Shown here one piece after another: positions 31,701 to 47,700 of a DNA stretch of 64,000 bases; the first letter of the stretch is position 1, and each line of letters begins with the position of its first letter. Position numbers and translations under genes: made by a program. The notes beneath the pieces were generated by a model. The model saw nothing but the letters and a program-made list of their open reading frames with translations. It did no database searches and was not told the origin of the DNA. Origin of the DNA: Maratus speciosus (lineage: Eukaryota; Arthropoda; Arachnida; Araneae; Salticidae); the NCBI GenBank assembly GCA_963932465.1, contig CAWVRF010001058.1:1566798-1630797 (forward strand), given 5' to 3'.

Positions 31701-34700
31701 GAAAATTCATCAGAAAGAGTTACCTCATATAAAACACGCAATATTTATGAATTGAATTCCGGTGCAGGGCTGAAAATTAATTTCTTAATAAATAATAAAG
31801 CGAAACCGAATATATTGTTTAAACAATCAAAGCATTGTTAGAAAATTCATCAGAAAGAATTACCGCATATAAAACACGCAATATTTATGAACTGAATTCC
31901 GGTGCAGGGCTGAAAATTAATTTCTTAATCTTAATAAATAATAAAGCGAAACCGAATATATTGTTTCAACAATCAAAGCATTGTTAGAAAATTCATCAGA
32001 AAGAGTTACCTCATATAAAACACGCAATATTTATGAATTGAATTCCGGTGCAGGGCTGAAAATTAATTTCTTAATAAATAATAAAGCGAAACCGAATATA
32101 TGGTTTAAACAATCAAAGCATATTTAGAAAATTCATCAGAAAGAGTTACCGCATATAAAACACGCAATATTTATGAATTGAATTCCGGTGCAGGGCTGAA
32201 AATTAATTTCTTAATAAATAATAAAGCGAAACCGAATATATTGTTTCAACAATCAAAGCATTGTTAGAAAATTCATCAGAAAGAGTTACCGCATATAAAA
32301 CACGCAATATTTATGAATTGAAATCCGGTACAGGGCTGAAAATTAATTTCTTAATAAATAATAAAGAGAAACCGAATATATTGTTTCAACAAACAAAGCA
32401 TTGTTAGAAAATTCATCAGAAAGAGTTACCGCATATAAAACACGCAATATTTATGAATTGAATTCCGGTGCACCGCTGAAATTTAATTCCTTATTAAATA
32501 ATAAAGCGAAACCGAATATATTGTTTCAACAATCAAAGCATTGTTAGAAAATTCATCAGAAAGAGTTACCTCATATAAAACACGCAATATTTATGAATTG
32601 AATTCCGGTGCAGGGCTGAAAATTAATTTCTTAATAAATAATAAAGCGAAACCGAATATATTGTTTAAACAATCAAAGCATTGTTAGAAAATTCATCAGA
32701 AAGAGTTACCGCATATAAAACACGCAATATTTATGAACTGAATTCCGGTGCAGGGCTGAAAATTAATTACTTAATCTTAATAAATAATAAAGCGAAACCG
32801 AATATATTGTTTCAACAATCAAAGCATTGTTAGAAAATTCATCAGAAAGAGTTACCTCATATAAAACACGCAATATTTATGAATTGAATTCCGGTGCAGG
32901 GCTGAAAATTAATTTCTTAATAAATAATAAAGCGAAACCGAATATATGGTTTAAACAATCAAAGCATTGTTAGAAAATTCATCAGAAAGAGTTACCTCAT
33001 ATAAAACACGCAATATTTATGAATTGAATTCCGGTGCAGGGCTGAAAATTAATTTCTTAATAAATAATAAAGCGAAACCGAATATATTGTTTCAACAATC
33101 AAAGCATTGTTAGAAAATTCATCAGAAAGAGTTACCGCATATAAAACACGCAATATTTATGAATTGAATTCCGGTGCACCGCTGAAATTTAATTCCTTAT
33201 TAAATAATAAAGCGAAACCGAATATATTGTTTCAACAATCAAAGCATTGTTAGAAAATTCATCAGAAAGAGTTACCTCATATAAAACACGCAATATTTAT
33301 GAATTGAATTCCGGTGCAGGGCTGAAAATTAATTTCTTAATAAATAATAAAGCGAAACCGAATATATGGTTTAAACAATCAAAGCATATTTAGAAAATTC
33401 ATCAGAAAGAGTTACCGCATATAAAACACGCAATATTTATGAATTGAATTCCGGTGCAGGGCTGAAAATTAATTTCTTAATAAATAATAAAGCGAAACCG
33501 AATATATTGTTTCAACAATCAAAGCATTGTTAGAAAATTCATCAGAAAGAGTTACCGCATATAAAACACGCAATATTTATGAATTGAAATCCGGTACAGG
33601 GCTGAAAATTAATTTCTTAATAAATAATAAAGAGAAACCGAATATATTGTTTCAACAAACAAAGCATTGTTAGAAAATTCATCAGAAAGAGTTACCGCGT
33701 ATAAAACACGCAATATTTATGAATTGAATTCCGGTGCACCGCTGAAATTTAATTCCTTATTAAATAATAAAGCGAAACCGAATATATTGTTTCAACAATC
33801 AAAGCATTGTTAGAAAATTCATCAGAAAGAGTTACCTCATATAAAACACGCAATATTTATGAATTGAATTCCGGTGCAGGGCTGAAAATTAATTTCTTAA
33901 TAAATAATAAAGCGAAACCGAATATATTGTTTAAACAATCAAAGCATTGTTAGAAAATTCATCAGAAAGAGTTACCGCGTATAAAACACGCAATATTTAT
34001 GAATTGAATTCCGGTGCAGGGCTGAAAATTAATTTTTTAATAAATAATAAAGCGAAACCGAATATATTGTTTCAACAATGAAAGCATTGTTAGAAAATTC
34101 ATCAGAAAGAGTTAGCGCATATAAAACACGCAATATTTATGAATTGAATTCCGGTGCAGGGCTGAAAATTAATTTCTTAATAAATAATAAAGCGAAACCG
34201 AATATATTGTTTCAACAATCAAAGCATTGTTAGAAAATTCACCAGAAAGAGTTACCGCATATAAAACACGCAATATTTATGAATTGAATTCCGCTGCAGG
34301 GCTCAAAATTAATTTATTAATAAATAATAAAGCGAAACCGAACATATTGTTTCAACAATGAAAGCATTGTTAGAAAATTCATCAGAAAGAGTTAGCGCAT
34401 ATAAAACACAAAATATTTATGAATTGAATTCCGGTGCAGGGCTGAAAATTAATTTCTTAATAAATAATAAAGCGAAACCGAATATATTGTTTCAACAATC
34501 AAAGCATTGTTAGAAAATTCATCAGAAAGAGTTACCGCATATAAAACACGCAATATTTATGAATTGAAATCCGGTACAGGGCTGAAAATTAATTTCTTAA
34601 TAAATAATAAAGAGAAACCGAATATATTGTTTCAACAAACAAAGCATTGTTAGAAAATTCATCAGAAAGAGTTACCGCATATAAAACACGCAATATTTAT

Positions 34701-35759
34701 GAATTGAATTCCGGTGCACCGCTGAAATTTAATTCCTTATTAAATAATAAAGCGAAACCGAATATATTGTTTCAACAATCAAAGCATTGTTAGAAAATTC
34801 ATCAGAAAGAGTTACCTCATATAAAACACGCAATATTTATGAATTGAATTCCGGTGCAGGGCAGAAAATTAATTTCTTAATAAATAATAAAGCGAAACCG
34901 AATATATTGTTTAAACAATCAAAGCATTGTTAGAAAATTCATCAGAAAGAGTTACCGCGTATAAAACACGCAATATTTATGAATTGAATTCCGGTGCAGG
35001 GCTGAAAATTAATTTTTTAATAAACAATAAAGCGAAACCGAATATATTGTTTCAACAATGAAAGCATTGTTAGAAAATTCATCAGAAAGAGTTAGCGCAT
35101 ATAAAACACGCAATATTTATGAATTGAATTCCGGTGCAGGGCTGAAAATTAATTTCTTAATAAATAATAAAGCGAAACCGAATATATTGTTTCAACAATC
35201 AAAGCATTGTTAGAAAATTCACCAGAAAGAGTTACCGCATATAAAACACGCAATATTTATTAATTGAATTCCGCTGCAGGGCTCAAAATTAATTTATTAA
35301 TAAATAATAAAGTGAAACCGAATATATTGTTTCAACAATCAAAGCATTGTTAGAAAATTCATCAGAAAGAGTTACCGCATATAAAACACGCAATATTTAT
35401 CAATTGAATTCCGGTGCAGGGCTGAAAATTAATTTCTTAATAAATAATAAAGCGAAACCGAATATATTGTTTCAACAATCAAAGCATTGTTAGAAAATTC
35501 ACCAGAAAGAGTTACCGCATATAAAACACGCAATATTTATGAATTGAATTCCGCTGCAGGGCTCAAAATTAATTTATTAATAAATAATAAAGCGAAACCG
35601 AACATATTGTTTCAACAATGAAAGCATTGTTAGAAAATTCATCAGAAAGAGTTAGCGCATATAAAACACGCAATATTTATGAATTGAATTCCGGTGCAGG
35701 GCTGAAAATTAATTTCTTAATAAATAATAAAGCGAAACCGAATATATTGTTTCAACAAT

Positions 35760-38700
35760 CAAAGCATTGTTAGAAAATTCATCAGAAAGAGTTACCTCAT
35801 ATAAAACACGCAATATTTATGAATTGAATTCCGGTGCAGGGCTGAAAATTAATTTCTTAATAAATAATAAAGCGAAACCGAATATATGGTTTAAACAATC
35901 AAAGCATATTTAGAAAATTCATCAGAAAGAGTTACCGCATATAAAACACGCAATATTTATGAATTGAATTCCGGTGCAGGGCTGAAAATTAATTTCTTAA
36001 TAAATAATAAAGCGAAACCGAATATATTGTTTCAACAATCAAAGCATTGTTAGAAAATTCATCAGAAAGAGTTACCGCATATAAAACACGCAATATTTAT
36101 GAATTGAAATCCGGTACAGGGCTGAAAATTAATTTCTTAATAAATAATAAAGAGAAACCGAATATATTGTTTCAACAATCAAAGCATTGTTAGAAAATTC
36201 ATCAGAAAGAGTTACCGCATATAAAACACGCAATATTTATGAATTGAATTCCGGTGCACCGCTGAAATTTAATTCCTTATTAAATAATAAAGCGAAACCG
36301 AATATATTGTTTCAACAATCAAAGCATTGTTAGAAAATTCATCAGAAAGAGTTACCTCATATAAAACACGCAATATTTATGAATTGAATTCCGGTGCAGG
36401 GCTGAAAATTAATTTCTTAATAAATAATAAAGCGAAACCGAATATATTGTTTAAACAATCAAAGCATTGTTAGAAAATTCATCAGAAAGAGTTACCGCGT
36501 ATAAAACACGCAATATTTATGAATTGAATTCCGGTGCAGGGCTGAAAATTAATTTTTTAATAAATAATAAAGCGAAACCGAATATATTGTTTCAACAATG
36601 AAAGCATTGTTAGAAAATTCATCAGAAAGAGTTAGCGCACATAAAACACGCAATATTTATGAATTGAATTCCGGTGCAGGGCTGAAAATTAATTTCTTAA
36701 TAAATAATAAAGCGAAACCGAATATATTGTTTCAACAATCAAAGCATTGTTAGAAAATTCATCAGAAAGAGTTACCGCATATAAAACACGCAATATTTAT
36801 CAATTGAATTCCGGTGCAGGGCTGAAAATTAATTTCTTAATAAATAATAAAGCGAAACCGAATATATTGTTTCAACAATCAATGCATTGTTAGAAAATTC
36901 ATCAGAAAGAATTACCGCATATAAAACACGCAATATTTATGAACTGAATTCCGGTGCAGGGCTGAAAATTAATTTCTTAATCTTAATAAATAATAAAGCG
37001 AAACCGAATATATTGTTTCAACAATCAAAGCATTGTTAGAATATTCATCAGAAAGAGTTACCTCATATAAAACACGCAATATTTATGAATTGAAATCCGG
37101 TGCAGGGCTGAAAATTAATTTCTTAATAAATAATAAAGCGAAACCGAATATATTGTTTCAACAATCAAAGCATTGTTAGAAAATTCATCAGAAAGAGTTA
37201 CCGCATATAAAACACGCAATATTTATGAATTGAAATCCGGTACAGGGCTGAAAATTAATTTCTTAATAAATAATAAAGAGAAACCGAATATATTGTTTCA
37301 ACAATCATAGCATTGTTAGAAAATTCATCAGAAAGAGTTACCGCATATAAAACACGCAATATTTATGAATTGAATTCCGGTGCACCGCTGAAATTTAATT
37401 CCTTATTAAATAATAAAGCGAAACCGAATATATTGTTTCAACAATCAAAGCATTGTTAGAAAATTCATCAGAAAGAGTTACCTCATATAAAACACGCAAT
37501 ATTTATGAATTGAATTCCGGTGCAGGGCTGAAAATTAATTTCTTAATAAATAATAAAGCGAAACCGAATATATTGTTTCAACAATCAAAGCATTGTTAGA
37601 AAATTCATCAGAAAGAGTTACCGCATATAAAACACGCAATATTTATGAATTGAAATCCGGTACAGGGCTGAAAATTTATTTCTTAATAAATAATAAAGAG
37701 AAACCGAATATATTGTTTCAACAATCATAGCATTGTTAGAAAATTCATCAGAAAGAGTTACCGCATATAAAACACGCAATATTTATGAATTGAATTCCGG
37801 TGCACCGCTGAAATTTAATTCCTTATTAAATAATAAAGCGAAACCGAATATATTGTTTCAACAATCAAAGCATTGTTAGAAAATTCATCAGAAAGAGTTA
37901 CCTCATATAAAACACGCAATATTTATGAATTGAAATCCGGTGCAGGGCTGAAAATTAATTTCTTAATAAATAATAAAGCGAAACCGAATATATTGTTTCA
38001 ACAATCAAAGCATTGTTAGAAAATTCATCAGAAAGAGTTACCGCATATAAAACACGCAATATTTATGAATTGAAATCCGGTACAGGGCTGAAAATTAATT
38101 TCTTAATAAATAATAAAGAGAAACCGAATATATTGTTTCAACAATCATAGCATTGTTAGAAAATTCATCAGAAAGAGTTACCGCATATAAAACACGCAAT
38201 ATTTATGAATTGAATTCCGGTGCACCGCTGAAATTTAATTCCTTATTAAATAATAAAGCGAAACCGAATATATTGTTTCAACAATCAAAGCATTGTTAGA
38301 AAATTCATCAGAAAGAGTTACCTCATATAAAACACGCAATATTTATGAATTGAATTCCGGTGCAGGGCTGAAAATTAATTTCTTAATAAATAATAAAGCA
38401 AAACCGAATATATTGTTTAAACAATCAAAGCATTGTTAGAAAATTCATCAGAAAGAGTTACCGCGTATAAAACACGCAATATTTATGAATTGAATTCCGG
38501 TGCAGGGCTGAAAATTAATTTTTTAATAAATAATAAAGCGAAACCGAATATATTGTTTCAACCATGAAAGCATTGTTAGAAAATTCATCAGAAAGAGTTA
38601 GCGCACATAAAACACGCAATATTTAGGAATTGAATTCCGGTGCAGGGCTGAAAATTAATTTCTTAATAAATAATAAAGCGAAACCGAATATATTGTTTCA

Positions 38701-39570
38701 ACAATCAAAGCATTGTTAGAAAATTCACCAGAAAGAGTTACCGCATATAAAACACGCAATATTTATTAATTGAATTCCGCTGCAGGGCTCAAAATTAATT
38801 TCTTAATAAATAATAAAGCGAAACCGAATATATTGTTTCAACAATCAAAGCATTGTTAGAAAATTCATCAGAAAGAGTTACCGCATATAAAACACGCAAT
38901 ATTTATGAATTGAAATCCGGTACAGGGCTGAAAATTAATTTCTTAATAAATAATAAAGCAAAACCGAATATATTGTTTAAACAATCAAAGCATTGTTAGA
39001 AAATTCATCAGAAAGAGTTAGCGCATATAAAACACGCAATATTTATGAATTGAATTCCGGTGCAGGGCTGAATATTAATTTCTTAATAAATAATAAAGCG
39101 AAACCGAATATATTGTTTCAACAATCAAAGCATTGTTAGAAAATTCATCAGAAAGAGTTACCTCATATAAAACACGCAATATTTATGAATTGAATTCCGG
39201 TGCAGGGCTGAAAATTAATTTCTTAATAAATAATAAAGCGAAACCGAATATATTGTTTCAACAATCAAAGCATTGTTAGAAAATTCATCAGAAAGAGTTA
39301 CCGCATATAAAACACGCAATATTTATGAATTGAAATCCGGTACAGGGCTGAAAATTAATTTCTTAATAAATAATAAAGAGAAACCGAATATATTGTTTCA
39401 ACAATCAAAGCATTGTTAGAAAATTCATCAGAAAGAGTTACCGCATATAAAACACGCAATATTTATGAATTGAATTCCGGTGCACCGCTGAAATTTAATT
39501 CCTTATTAAATAATAAAGCGAAACCGAATATATTGTTTCAACAATCAAAGCATTGTTAGAAAATTCATCA
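35760..39570 (+). repeat. Satellite duplication at 5,192-bp offset, copy 1
   Basis: Landmarks pair with copy 2 at exactly 5,192 bp: aatatatggt 35,881/41,073; the tctta insertion 36,981/42,173; atttaggaat 38,621/43,813; gctgaatattaatt about 39,068/44,260. The offset is 35 monomers of 140 bp plus two of 146 bp. A repeating trimer of types (gaaatccggtacagg, gcaccgctgaaatttaattc, tacctcat) is prominent at 37,080-38,340. Confidence 0.88.
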
Positions 39571-40949
39571 GAAAGAGTTACCGCATATAAAACACGCAAT
39601 ATTTATGAATTGAAATCCGGTACAGGGATGAAAATTAATTTCTTAATAAATAATAAAGAGAAACCGAATATATTGTTTCAACAATCAAAGCATTGTTAGA
39701 AAATTCATCAGAAAGAGTTACCGCATATAAAACACGCAATATTTATGAATTGAATTCCGGTGCACCGCTGAAAATTAATTCCTTATTAAATAATAAAGCG
39801 AAACCGAATATATTGTTTCAACAATCAAAGCATTGTTAGAAAATTCATCAGAAAGAGTTACCTCATATAAAACACGCAATATTTATGAATTGAATTCCGG
39901 TGCAGGGCTGAAAATTAATTTCTTAATAAATAATAAAGCGAAACCGAATATATTGTTTCAACAATCAATGCATTGTTAGAAAATTCATCAGAAAGAATTA
40001 CCGCATATAAAACACGCAATATTTATGAACTGAATTCCGGTGCAGGGCTGAAAATTAATTTCTTAATCTTAATAAATAATAAAGCGAAACCGAATATACT
40101 GTTTCAACAATCAAAGCATTGTTAGAAAATTCATCAGAAAGAGTTACCTCATATAAAACACGCAATATTTATGAATTGAATTCCGGTGCAGGGCTGAAAA
40201 TTAATTTCTTAATAAATAATAAAGCGAAACCGAATATATTGTTTCAACAATCAAAGCATTGTTAGAAAATTCATCAGAAAGAGTTACCGCATATAAAACA
40301 CGCAATATTTATGAATTGAAATCCGGTACAGGGCTGAAAATTAATTTCTTAATAAATAATAAAGAGAAACCGAATATATTGTTTCAACAATCATAGCATT
40401 GTTAGAAAATTCATCAGAAAGAGTTACCGCATATAAAACACGCAATATTTATGAATTGAATTCCGGTGCACCGCTGAAATTTAATTCCTTATTAAATAAT
40501 AAAGCGAAACCGAATATATTGTTTCAACAATCAAAGCATTGTTAGAAAATTCATCAGAAAGAGTTACCTCATATAAAACACGCAATATTTATGAATTGAA
40601 TTCCGGTGCAGGGCTGAAAATTAATTTCTTAATAAATAATAAAGCGAAACCGAATATATTGTTTAAACAATCAAAGCATTGTTAGAAAATTCATCAGAAA
40701 GAGTTACCGCGTATAAAAAACGCAATATTTATGAATTGAATTCCGGTGCAGGGCTGAAAATTAATTTTTTAATAAATAATAAAGCGAAACCGAATATATT
40801 GTTTCAACCATGAAAGCATTGTTAGAAAATTCATCAGAAAGAGTTAGCGCATATAAAACATGCAATATTTATGAATTGAATTCCGGTGCAGGGCTGAAAA
40901 TTAATTTCTTAATAAATAATAAAGCGAAACCGAATATATTGTTTCAACA

Positions 40950-43900
40950 ATCAAAGCATTGTTAGAAAATTCATCAGAAAGAGTTACCTCATATAAAACA
41001 CGCAATATTTATGAATTGAATTCCGGTGCAGGGCTGAAAATTAATTTCTTAATAAATAATAAAGCGAAACCGAATATATGGTTTAAACAATCAAAGCATA
41101 TTTAGAAAATTCATCAGAAAGAGTTACCGCATATAAAACACGCAATATTTATGAATTGAATTCCGGTGCAGGGCTGAAAATTAATTTCTTAATAAATAAT
41201 AAAGCGAAACCGAATATATTGTTTCAACAATCAAAGCATTGTCAGAAAATTCATCAGAAAGAGTTACCGCATATAAAACACGCAATATTTATGAATTGAA
41301 ATCCGGTACAGGGCTGAAAATTAATTTCTTAATAAATAATAAAGAGAAACCGAATATATTGTTTCAACAATCAAAGCATTGTTAGAAAATTCATCAGAAA
41401 GAGTTACCGCATATAAAACACGCAATATTTATGAATTGAATTCCGGTGCACCGCTGAAATTTAATTCCTTATTAAATAATAAAGCGAAACCGAATATATT
41501 GTTTCAACAATCAAAGCATTGTTAGAAAATTCATCAGAAAGAGTTACCTCATATAAAACACGCAATATTTATGAATTGAATTCCGGTGCAGGGCTGAAAA
41601 TTAATTTCTTAATAAATAATAAAGCGAAACCGAATATATTGTTTAAACAATCAAAGCATTGTTAGAAAATTCATCAGAAAGAGTTACCGCGTATAAAACA
41701 CGCAATATTTATGAATTGAATTCCGGTGCAGGGCTGAAAATTAATTTTTTAATAAATAATAAAGCGAAACCGAATATATTGTTTCAACAATGAAAGCATT
41801 GTTAGAAAATTCATCAGAAAGAGTTAGCGCACATAAAACACGCAATATTTATGAATTGAATTCCGGTGCAGGGCTGAAAATTAATTTCTTAATAAATAAT
41901 AAAGCGAAACCGAATATATTGTTTCAACAATCAAAGCATTGTTAGAAAATTCATCAGAAAGAGTTACCGCATATAAAACACGCAATATTTATCAATTGAA
42001 TTCCGGTGCAGGGCTGAAAATTAATTTCTTAATAAATAATAAAGCGAAACCGAATATATTGTTTCAACAATCAATGCATTGTTAGAAAATTCATCAGAAA
42101 GAATTACCGCATATAAAACACGCAATATTTATGAACTGAATTCCGGTGCAGGGCTGAAAATTAATTTCTTAATCTTAATAAATAATAAAGCGAAACCGAA
42201 TATATTGTTTCAACAATCAAAGCATTGTTAGAAAATTCATCAGAAAGAGTTACCTCATATAAAACACGCAATATTTATGAATTGAAATCCGGTGCAGGGC
42301 TGAAAATTAATTTCTTAATAAATAATAAAGCGAAACCGAATATATTGTTTCAACAATCAAAGCATTGTTAGAAAATTCATCAGAAAGAGTTACCGCATAT
42401 AAAACACGCAATATTTATGAATTGAAATCCGGTACAGGGCTGAAAATTAATTTCTTAATAAATAATAAAGAGAAACCGAATATATTGTTTCAACAATCAT
42501 AGCATTGTTAGAAAATTCATCAGAAAGAGTTACCGCATATAAAACACGCAATATTTATGAATTGAATTCCGGTGCACCGCTGAAATTTAATTCCTTATTA
42601 AATAATAAAGCGAAACCGAATATATTGTTTCAACAATCAAAGCATTGTTAGAAAATTCATCAGAAAGAGTTACCTCATATAAAACACGCAATATTTATGA
42701 ATTGAATTCCGGTGCAGGGCTGAAAATTAATTTCTTAATAAATAATAAAGCGAAACCGAATATATTGTTTCAACAATCAAAGCATTGTTAGAAAATTCAT
42801 CAGAAAGAGTTACCGCATATAAAACACGCAATATTTATGAATTGAAATCCGGTACAGGGCTGAAAATTAATTTCTTAATAAATAATAAAGAGAAACCGAA
42901 TATATTGTTTCAACAATCATAGCATTGTTAGAAAATTCATCAGAAAGAGTTACCGCATATAAAACACGCAATATTTATGAATTGAATTCCGGTGCACCGC
43001 TGAAATTTAATTCCTTATTAAATAATAAAGCGAAACCGAATATATTGTTTCAACAATCAAAGCATTGTTAGAAAATTCATCAGAAAGAGTTACCTCATAT
43101 AAAACACGCAATATTTATGAATTGAAATCCGGTGCAGGGCTGAAAATTAATTTCTTAATAAATAATAAAGCGAAACCGAATATATTGTTTCAACAATCAA
43201 AGCATTGTTAGAAAATTCATCAGAAAGAGTTACCGCATATAAAACACGCAATATTTATGAATTGAAATCCGGTACAGGGCTGAAAATTAATTTCTTAATA
43301 AATAATAAAGAGAAACCGAATATATTGTTTCAACAATCATAGCATTGTTAGAAAATTCATCAGAAAGAGTTACCGCATATAAAACACGCAATATTTATGA
43401 ATTGAATTCCGGTGCACCGCTGAAATTTAATTCCTTATTAAATAATAAAGCGAAACCGAATATATTGTTTCAACAATCAAAGCATTGTTAGAAAATTCAT
43501 CAGAAAGAGTTACCTCATATAAAACACGCAATATTTATGAATTGAATTCCGGTGCAGGGCTGAAAATTAATTTCTTAATAAATAATAAAGCAAAACCGAA
43601 TATATTGTTTAAACAATCAAAGCATTGTTAGAAAATTCATCAGAAAGAGTTACCGCGTATAAAACACGCAATATTTATGAATTGAATTCCGGTGCAGGGC
43701 TGAAAATTAATTTTTTAATAAATAATAAAGCGAAACCGAATATATTGTTTCAACCATGAAAGCATTGTTAGAAAATTCATCAGAAAGAGTTAGCGCACAT
43801 AAAACACGCAATATTTAGGAATTGAATTCCGGTGCAGGGCTGAAAATTAATTTCTTAATAAATAATAAAGCGAAACCGAATATATTGTTTCAACAATCAA

Positions 43901-44765
43901 AGCATTGTTAGAAAATTCACCAGAAAGAGTTACCGCATATAAAACACGCAATATTTATTAATTGAATTCCGCTGCAGGGCTCAAAATTAATTTCTTAATA
44001 AATAATAAAGCGAAACCGAATATATTGTTTCAACAATCAAAGCATTGTTAGAAAATTCATCAGAAAGAGTTACCGCATATAAAACACGCAATATTTATGA
44101 ATTGAAATCCGGTACAGGGCTGAAAATTAATTTCTTAATAAATAATAAAGCAAAACCGAATATATTGTTTAAACAATCAAAGCATTGTTAGAAAATTCAT
44201 CAGAAAGAGTTAGCGCATATAAAACACGCAATATTTATGAATTGAATTCCGGTGCAGGGCTGAATATTAATTTCTTAATAAATAATAAAGCGAAACCGAA
44301 TATATTGTTTCAACAATCAAAGCATTGTTAGAAAATTCATCAGAAAGAGTTACCTCATATAAAACACGCAATATTTATGAATTGAATTCCGGTGCAGGGC
44401 TGAAAATTAATTTCTTAATAAATAATAAAGCGAAACCGAATATATTGTTTCAACAATCAAAGCATTGTTAGAAAATTCATCAGAAAGAGTTACCGCATAT
44501 AAAACACGCAATATTTATGAATTGAAATCCGGTACAGGGCTGAAAATTAATTTCTTAATAAATAATAAAGAGAAACCGAATATATTGTTTCAACAATCAA
44601 AGCATTGTTAGAAAATTCATCAGAAAGAGTTACCGCATATAAAACACGCAATATTTATGAATTGAATTCCGGTGCACCGCTGAAATTTAATTCCTTATTA
44701 AATAATAAAGCGAAACCGAATATATTGTTTCAACAATCAAAGCATTGTTAGAAAATTCATCAGAA
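40950..44765 (+). repeat. Satellite duplication at 5,192-bp offset, copy 2
   Basis: This is the second copy of 35,760-39,570, almost unchanged (for example gtcagaaaat at 41,242 against gttagaaaat). Similarity ends where copy 1 goes to gaaatccggtacagggatg and copy 2 to the tacctcat monomer. Confidence 0.88.
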
Positions 44766-47700
44766 AGAGTTACCTCATATAAAACACGCAATATTTATGA
44801 ATTGAATTCCGGTGCAGGGCTGAAAATTAATTTCTTAATAAATAATAAAGCGAAACCGAATATATTGTTTAAACAATCAAAGCATTGTTAGAAAATTCAT
44901 CAGAAAGAGTTACCGCGTATAAAACACGCAATATTTATGAATTGAATTCCGGTGCAGGGCTGAAAATTAATTTTTTAATAAATAATAAAGCGAAACCGAA
45001 TATATTGTTTCAACAATGAAAGCATTGTTAGAAAATTCATCAGAAAGAGTTAGCGCACATAAAACACGCAATATTTAGGAATTGAATTCCGGTGCAGGGC
45101 TGAAAATTAATTTCTTAATAAATAATAAAGCGAAACCGAATATATTGTTTCAACAATCAAAGCATTGTTAGAAAATTCACCAGAAAGAGTTACCGCATAT
45201 AAAACACGCAATATTTATTAATTGAATTCCGCTGCAGGGCTCAAAATTAATTTATTAATAAATAATAAAGTGAAACCGAATATATTGTTTCAACAATCAA
45301 AGCATTGTTAGAAAATTCATCAGAAAGAGTTACCGCATATAAAACACGCAATATTTATCAATTGAATTCCGGTGCAGGGCTGAAAATTAATTTCTTAATA
45401 AATAATAAAGCGAAACCGAATATATTGTTTCAACAATCAAAGCATTGTTAGAAAATTCACCAGAAAGAGTTACCGCATATAAAACACGCAATATTTATGA
45501 ATTGAATTCCGCTGCAGGGCTCAAAATTAATTTATTAATAAATAATAAAGCGAAACCGAAAATATTGTTTCAACAATGAAAGCATTGTTAGAAAATTCAC
45601 CAGAAAGAGTTAGCGCATATAAAACACGCAATATTTATGAATTGAATTCCGGTGCAGGGCTGAAAATTAATTTCTTAATAAATAATAAAGCGAAACCGAA
45701 TATATTGTTTCAACAATCAAAGCATTTTTAGAAAATTCACCAGAAAGAGTTACCGCATATAAATCACGCAATATTTATGAATTGAATTCCGGTGCACCGC
45801 TGAAAATTAATTTCTTAATAAATAATAAAGCGAAACCGAATATATTGTTTCAACAATCAAAGCATTGTTAGAAAATTCATCAGAAAGAGTTACCGCATAT
45901 AAAACACGCAATATTTATGAATTGAATTCCGGTGCACCGCTGAAAATTAATTCCTTATTAAATAATAAAGCGAAACCGAATATATTGTTTCAACAATCAA
46001 AGCATTGTTAGAAAATTCATCAGAAAGAGTTACCTCATATAAAACACGCAATATTTATGAATTGAATTCCGGTGCAGGGCTGAAAATTAATTTCTTAATA
46101 AATAATAAAGCGAAACCGAATATATTGTTTCAACAATCAATGCATTGTTAGAAAATTCATCAGAAAGAATTACCGCATATAAAACACGCAATATTTATGA
46201 ACTGAATTCCGGTGCAGGGCTGAAAATTAATTTCTTAATCTTAATAAATAATAAAGCGAAACCGAATATATTGTTTCAACAATCAAAGCATTGTTAGAAA
46301 ATTCATCAGAAAGAGTTACCGCATATAAAACACGCAATATTTATGAATTGAATTCCGGTGCACCGCTGAAATTTAATTCCTTATTAAATAATAAAGCGAA
46401 ACCGAATATATTGTTTCAACAATCAAAGCATTGTTAGAAAATTCATCAGAAAGAGTTACCTCATATAAAACACGCAATATTTATGAATTGAATTCCGGTG
46501 CAGGGCTGAAAATTAATTTCTTAATAAATAATAAAGCGAAACCGAATATATTGTTTAAACAATCAAAGCATTGTTAGAAAATTCATCAGAAAGAGTTACC
46601 GCGTATAAAAAACGCAATATTTATGAATTGAATTCCGGTGCAGGGCTGAAAATTAATTTTTTAATAAATAATAAAGCGAAACCGAATATATTGTTTCAAC
46701 CATGAAAGCATTGTTAGAAAATTCATCAGAAAGAGTTAGCGCATATAAAACACGCAATATTTATGAATTGAATTCCGGTGCAGGGCTGAAAATTAATTTC
46801 TTAATAAATAATAAAGCGAAACCGAATATATTGTTTCAACAATCAAAGCATTGTTAGAAAATTCACCAGAAAGAGTTACCTCATATAAAACACGCAATAT
46901 TTATGAATTGAATTCCGGTGCAGGGCTGAAAATTAATTTCTTAATAAATAATAAAGCGAAACCGAATATATGGTTTAAACAATCAAAGCATATTTAGAAA
47001 ATTCATCAGAAAGAGTTACCGCATATAAAACACGCAATATTTATGAATTAAATTCCGGTGCAGGGCTGAAAATTAATTTCTTAATAAATAATAAAGCGAA
47101 ACCGAATATATTGTTTCAACAATCAAAGCATTGTTAGAAAATTCATCAGAAAGAGTTACCGCATATAAAACACGCAATATTTATGAATTGAAATCCGGTA
47201 CAGGGCTGAAAATTAATTTCTTAATAAATAATAAAGAGAAACCGAATATATTGTTTCAACAATCAAAGCATTGTTAGAAAATTCATCAGAAAGAGTTACC
47301 GCATATAAAACACGCAATATTTATGAATTGAATTCCGGTGCACCGCTGAAATTTAATTCCTTATTAAATAATAAAGCGAAACCGAATATATTGTTTCAAC
47401 AATCAAAGCATTGTTAGAAAATTCATCAGAAAGAGTTACCTCATATAAAACACGCAATATTTATGAATTGAATTCCGGTGCAGGGCTGAAAATTAATTTC
47501 TTAATAAATAATAAAGCGAAACCGAATATATTGTTTCAACAATGAAAGCATTGTTAGAAAATTCATCAGAAAGAGTTAGCGCACATAAAACACGCAATAT
47601 TTATGAATTGAATTCCGGTGCAGGGCTGAAAATTAATTTCTTAATAAATAATAAAGCGAAACCGAATATATTGTTTCAACAATCAAAGCATTGTTAGAAA

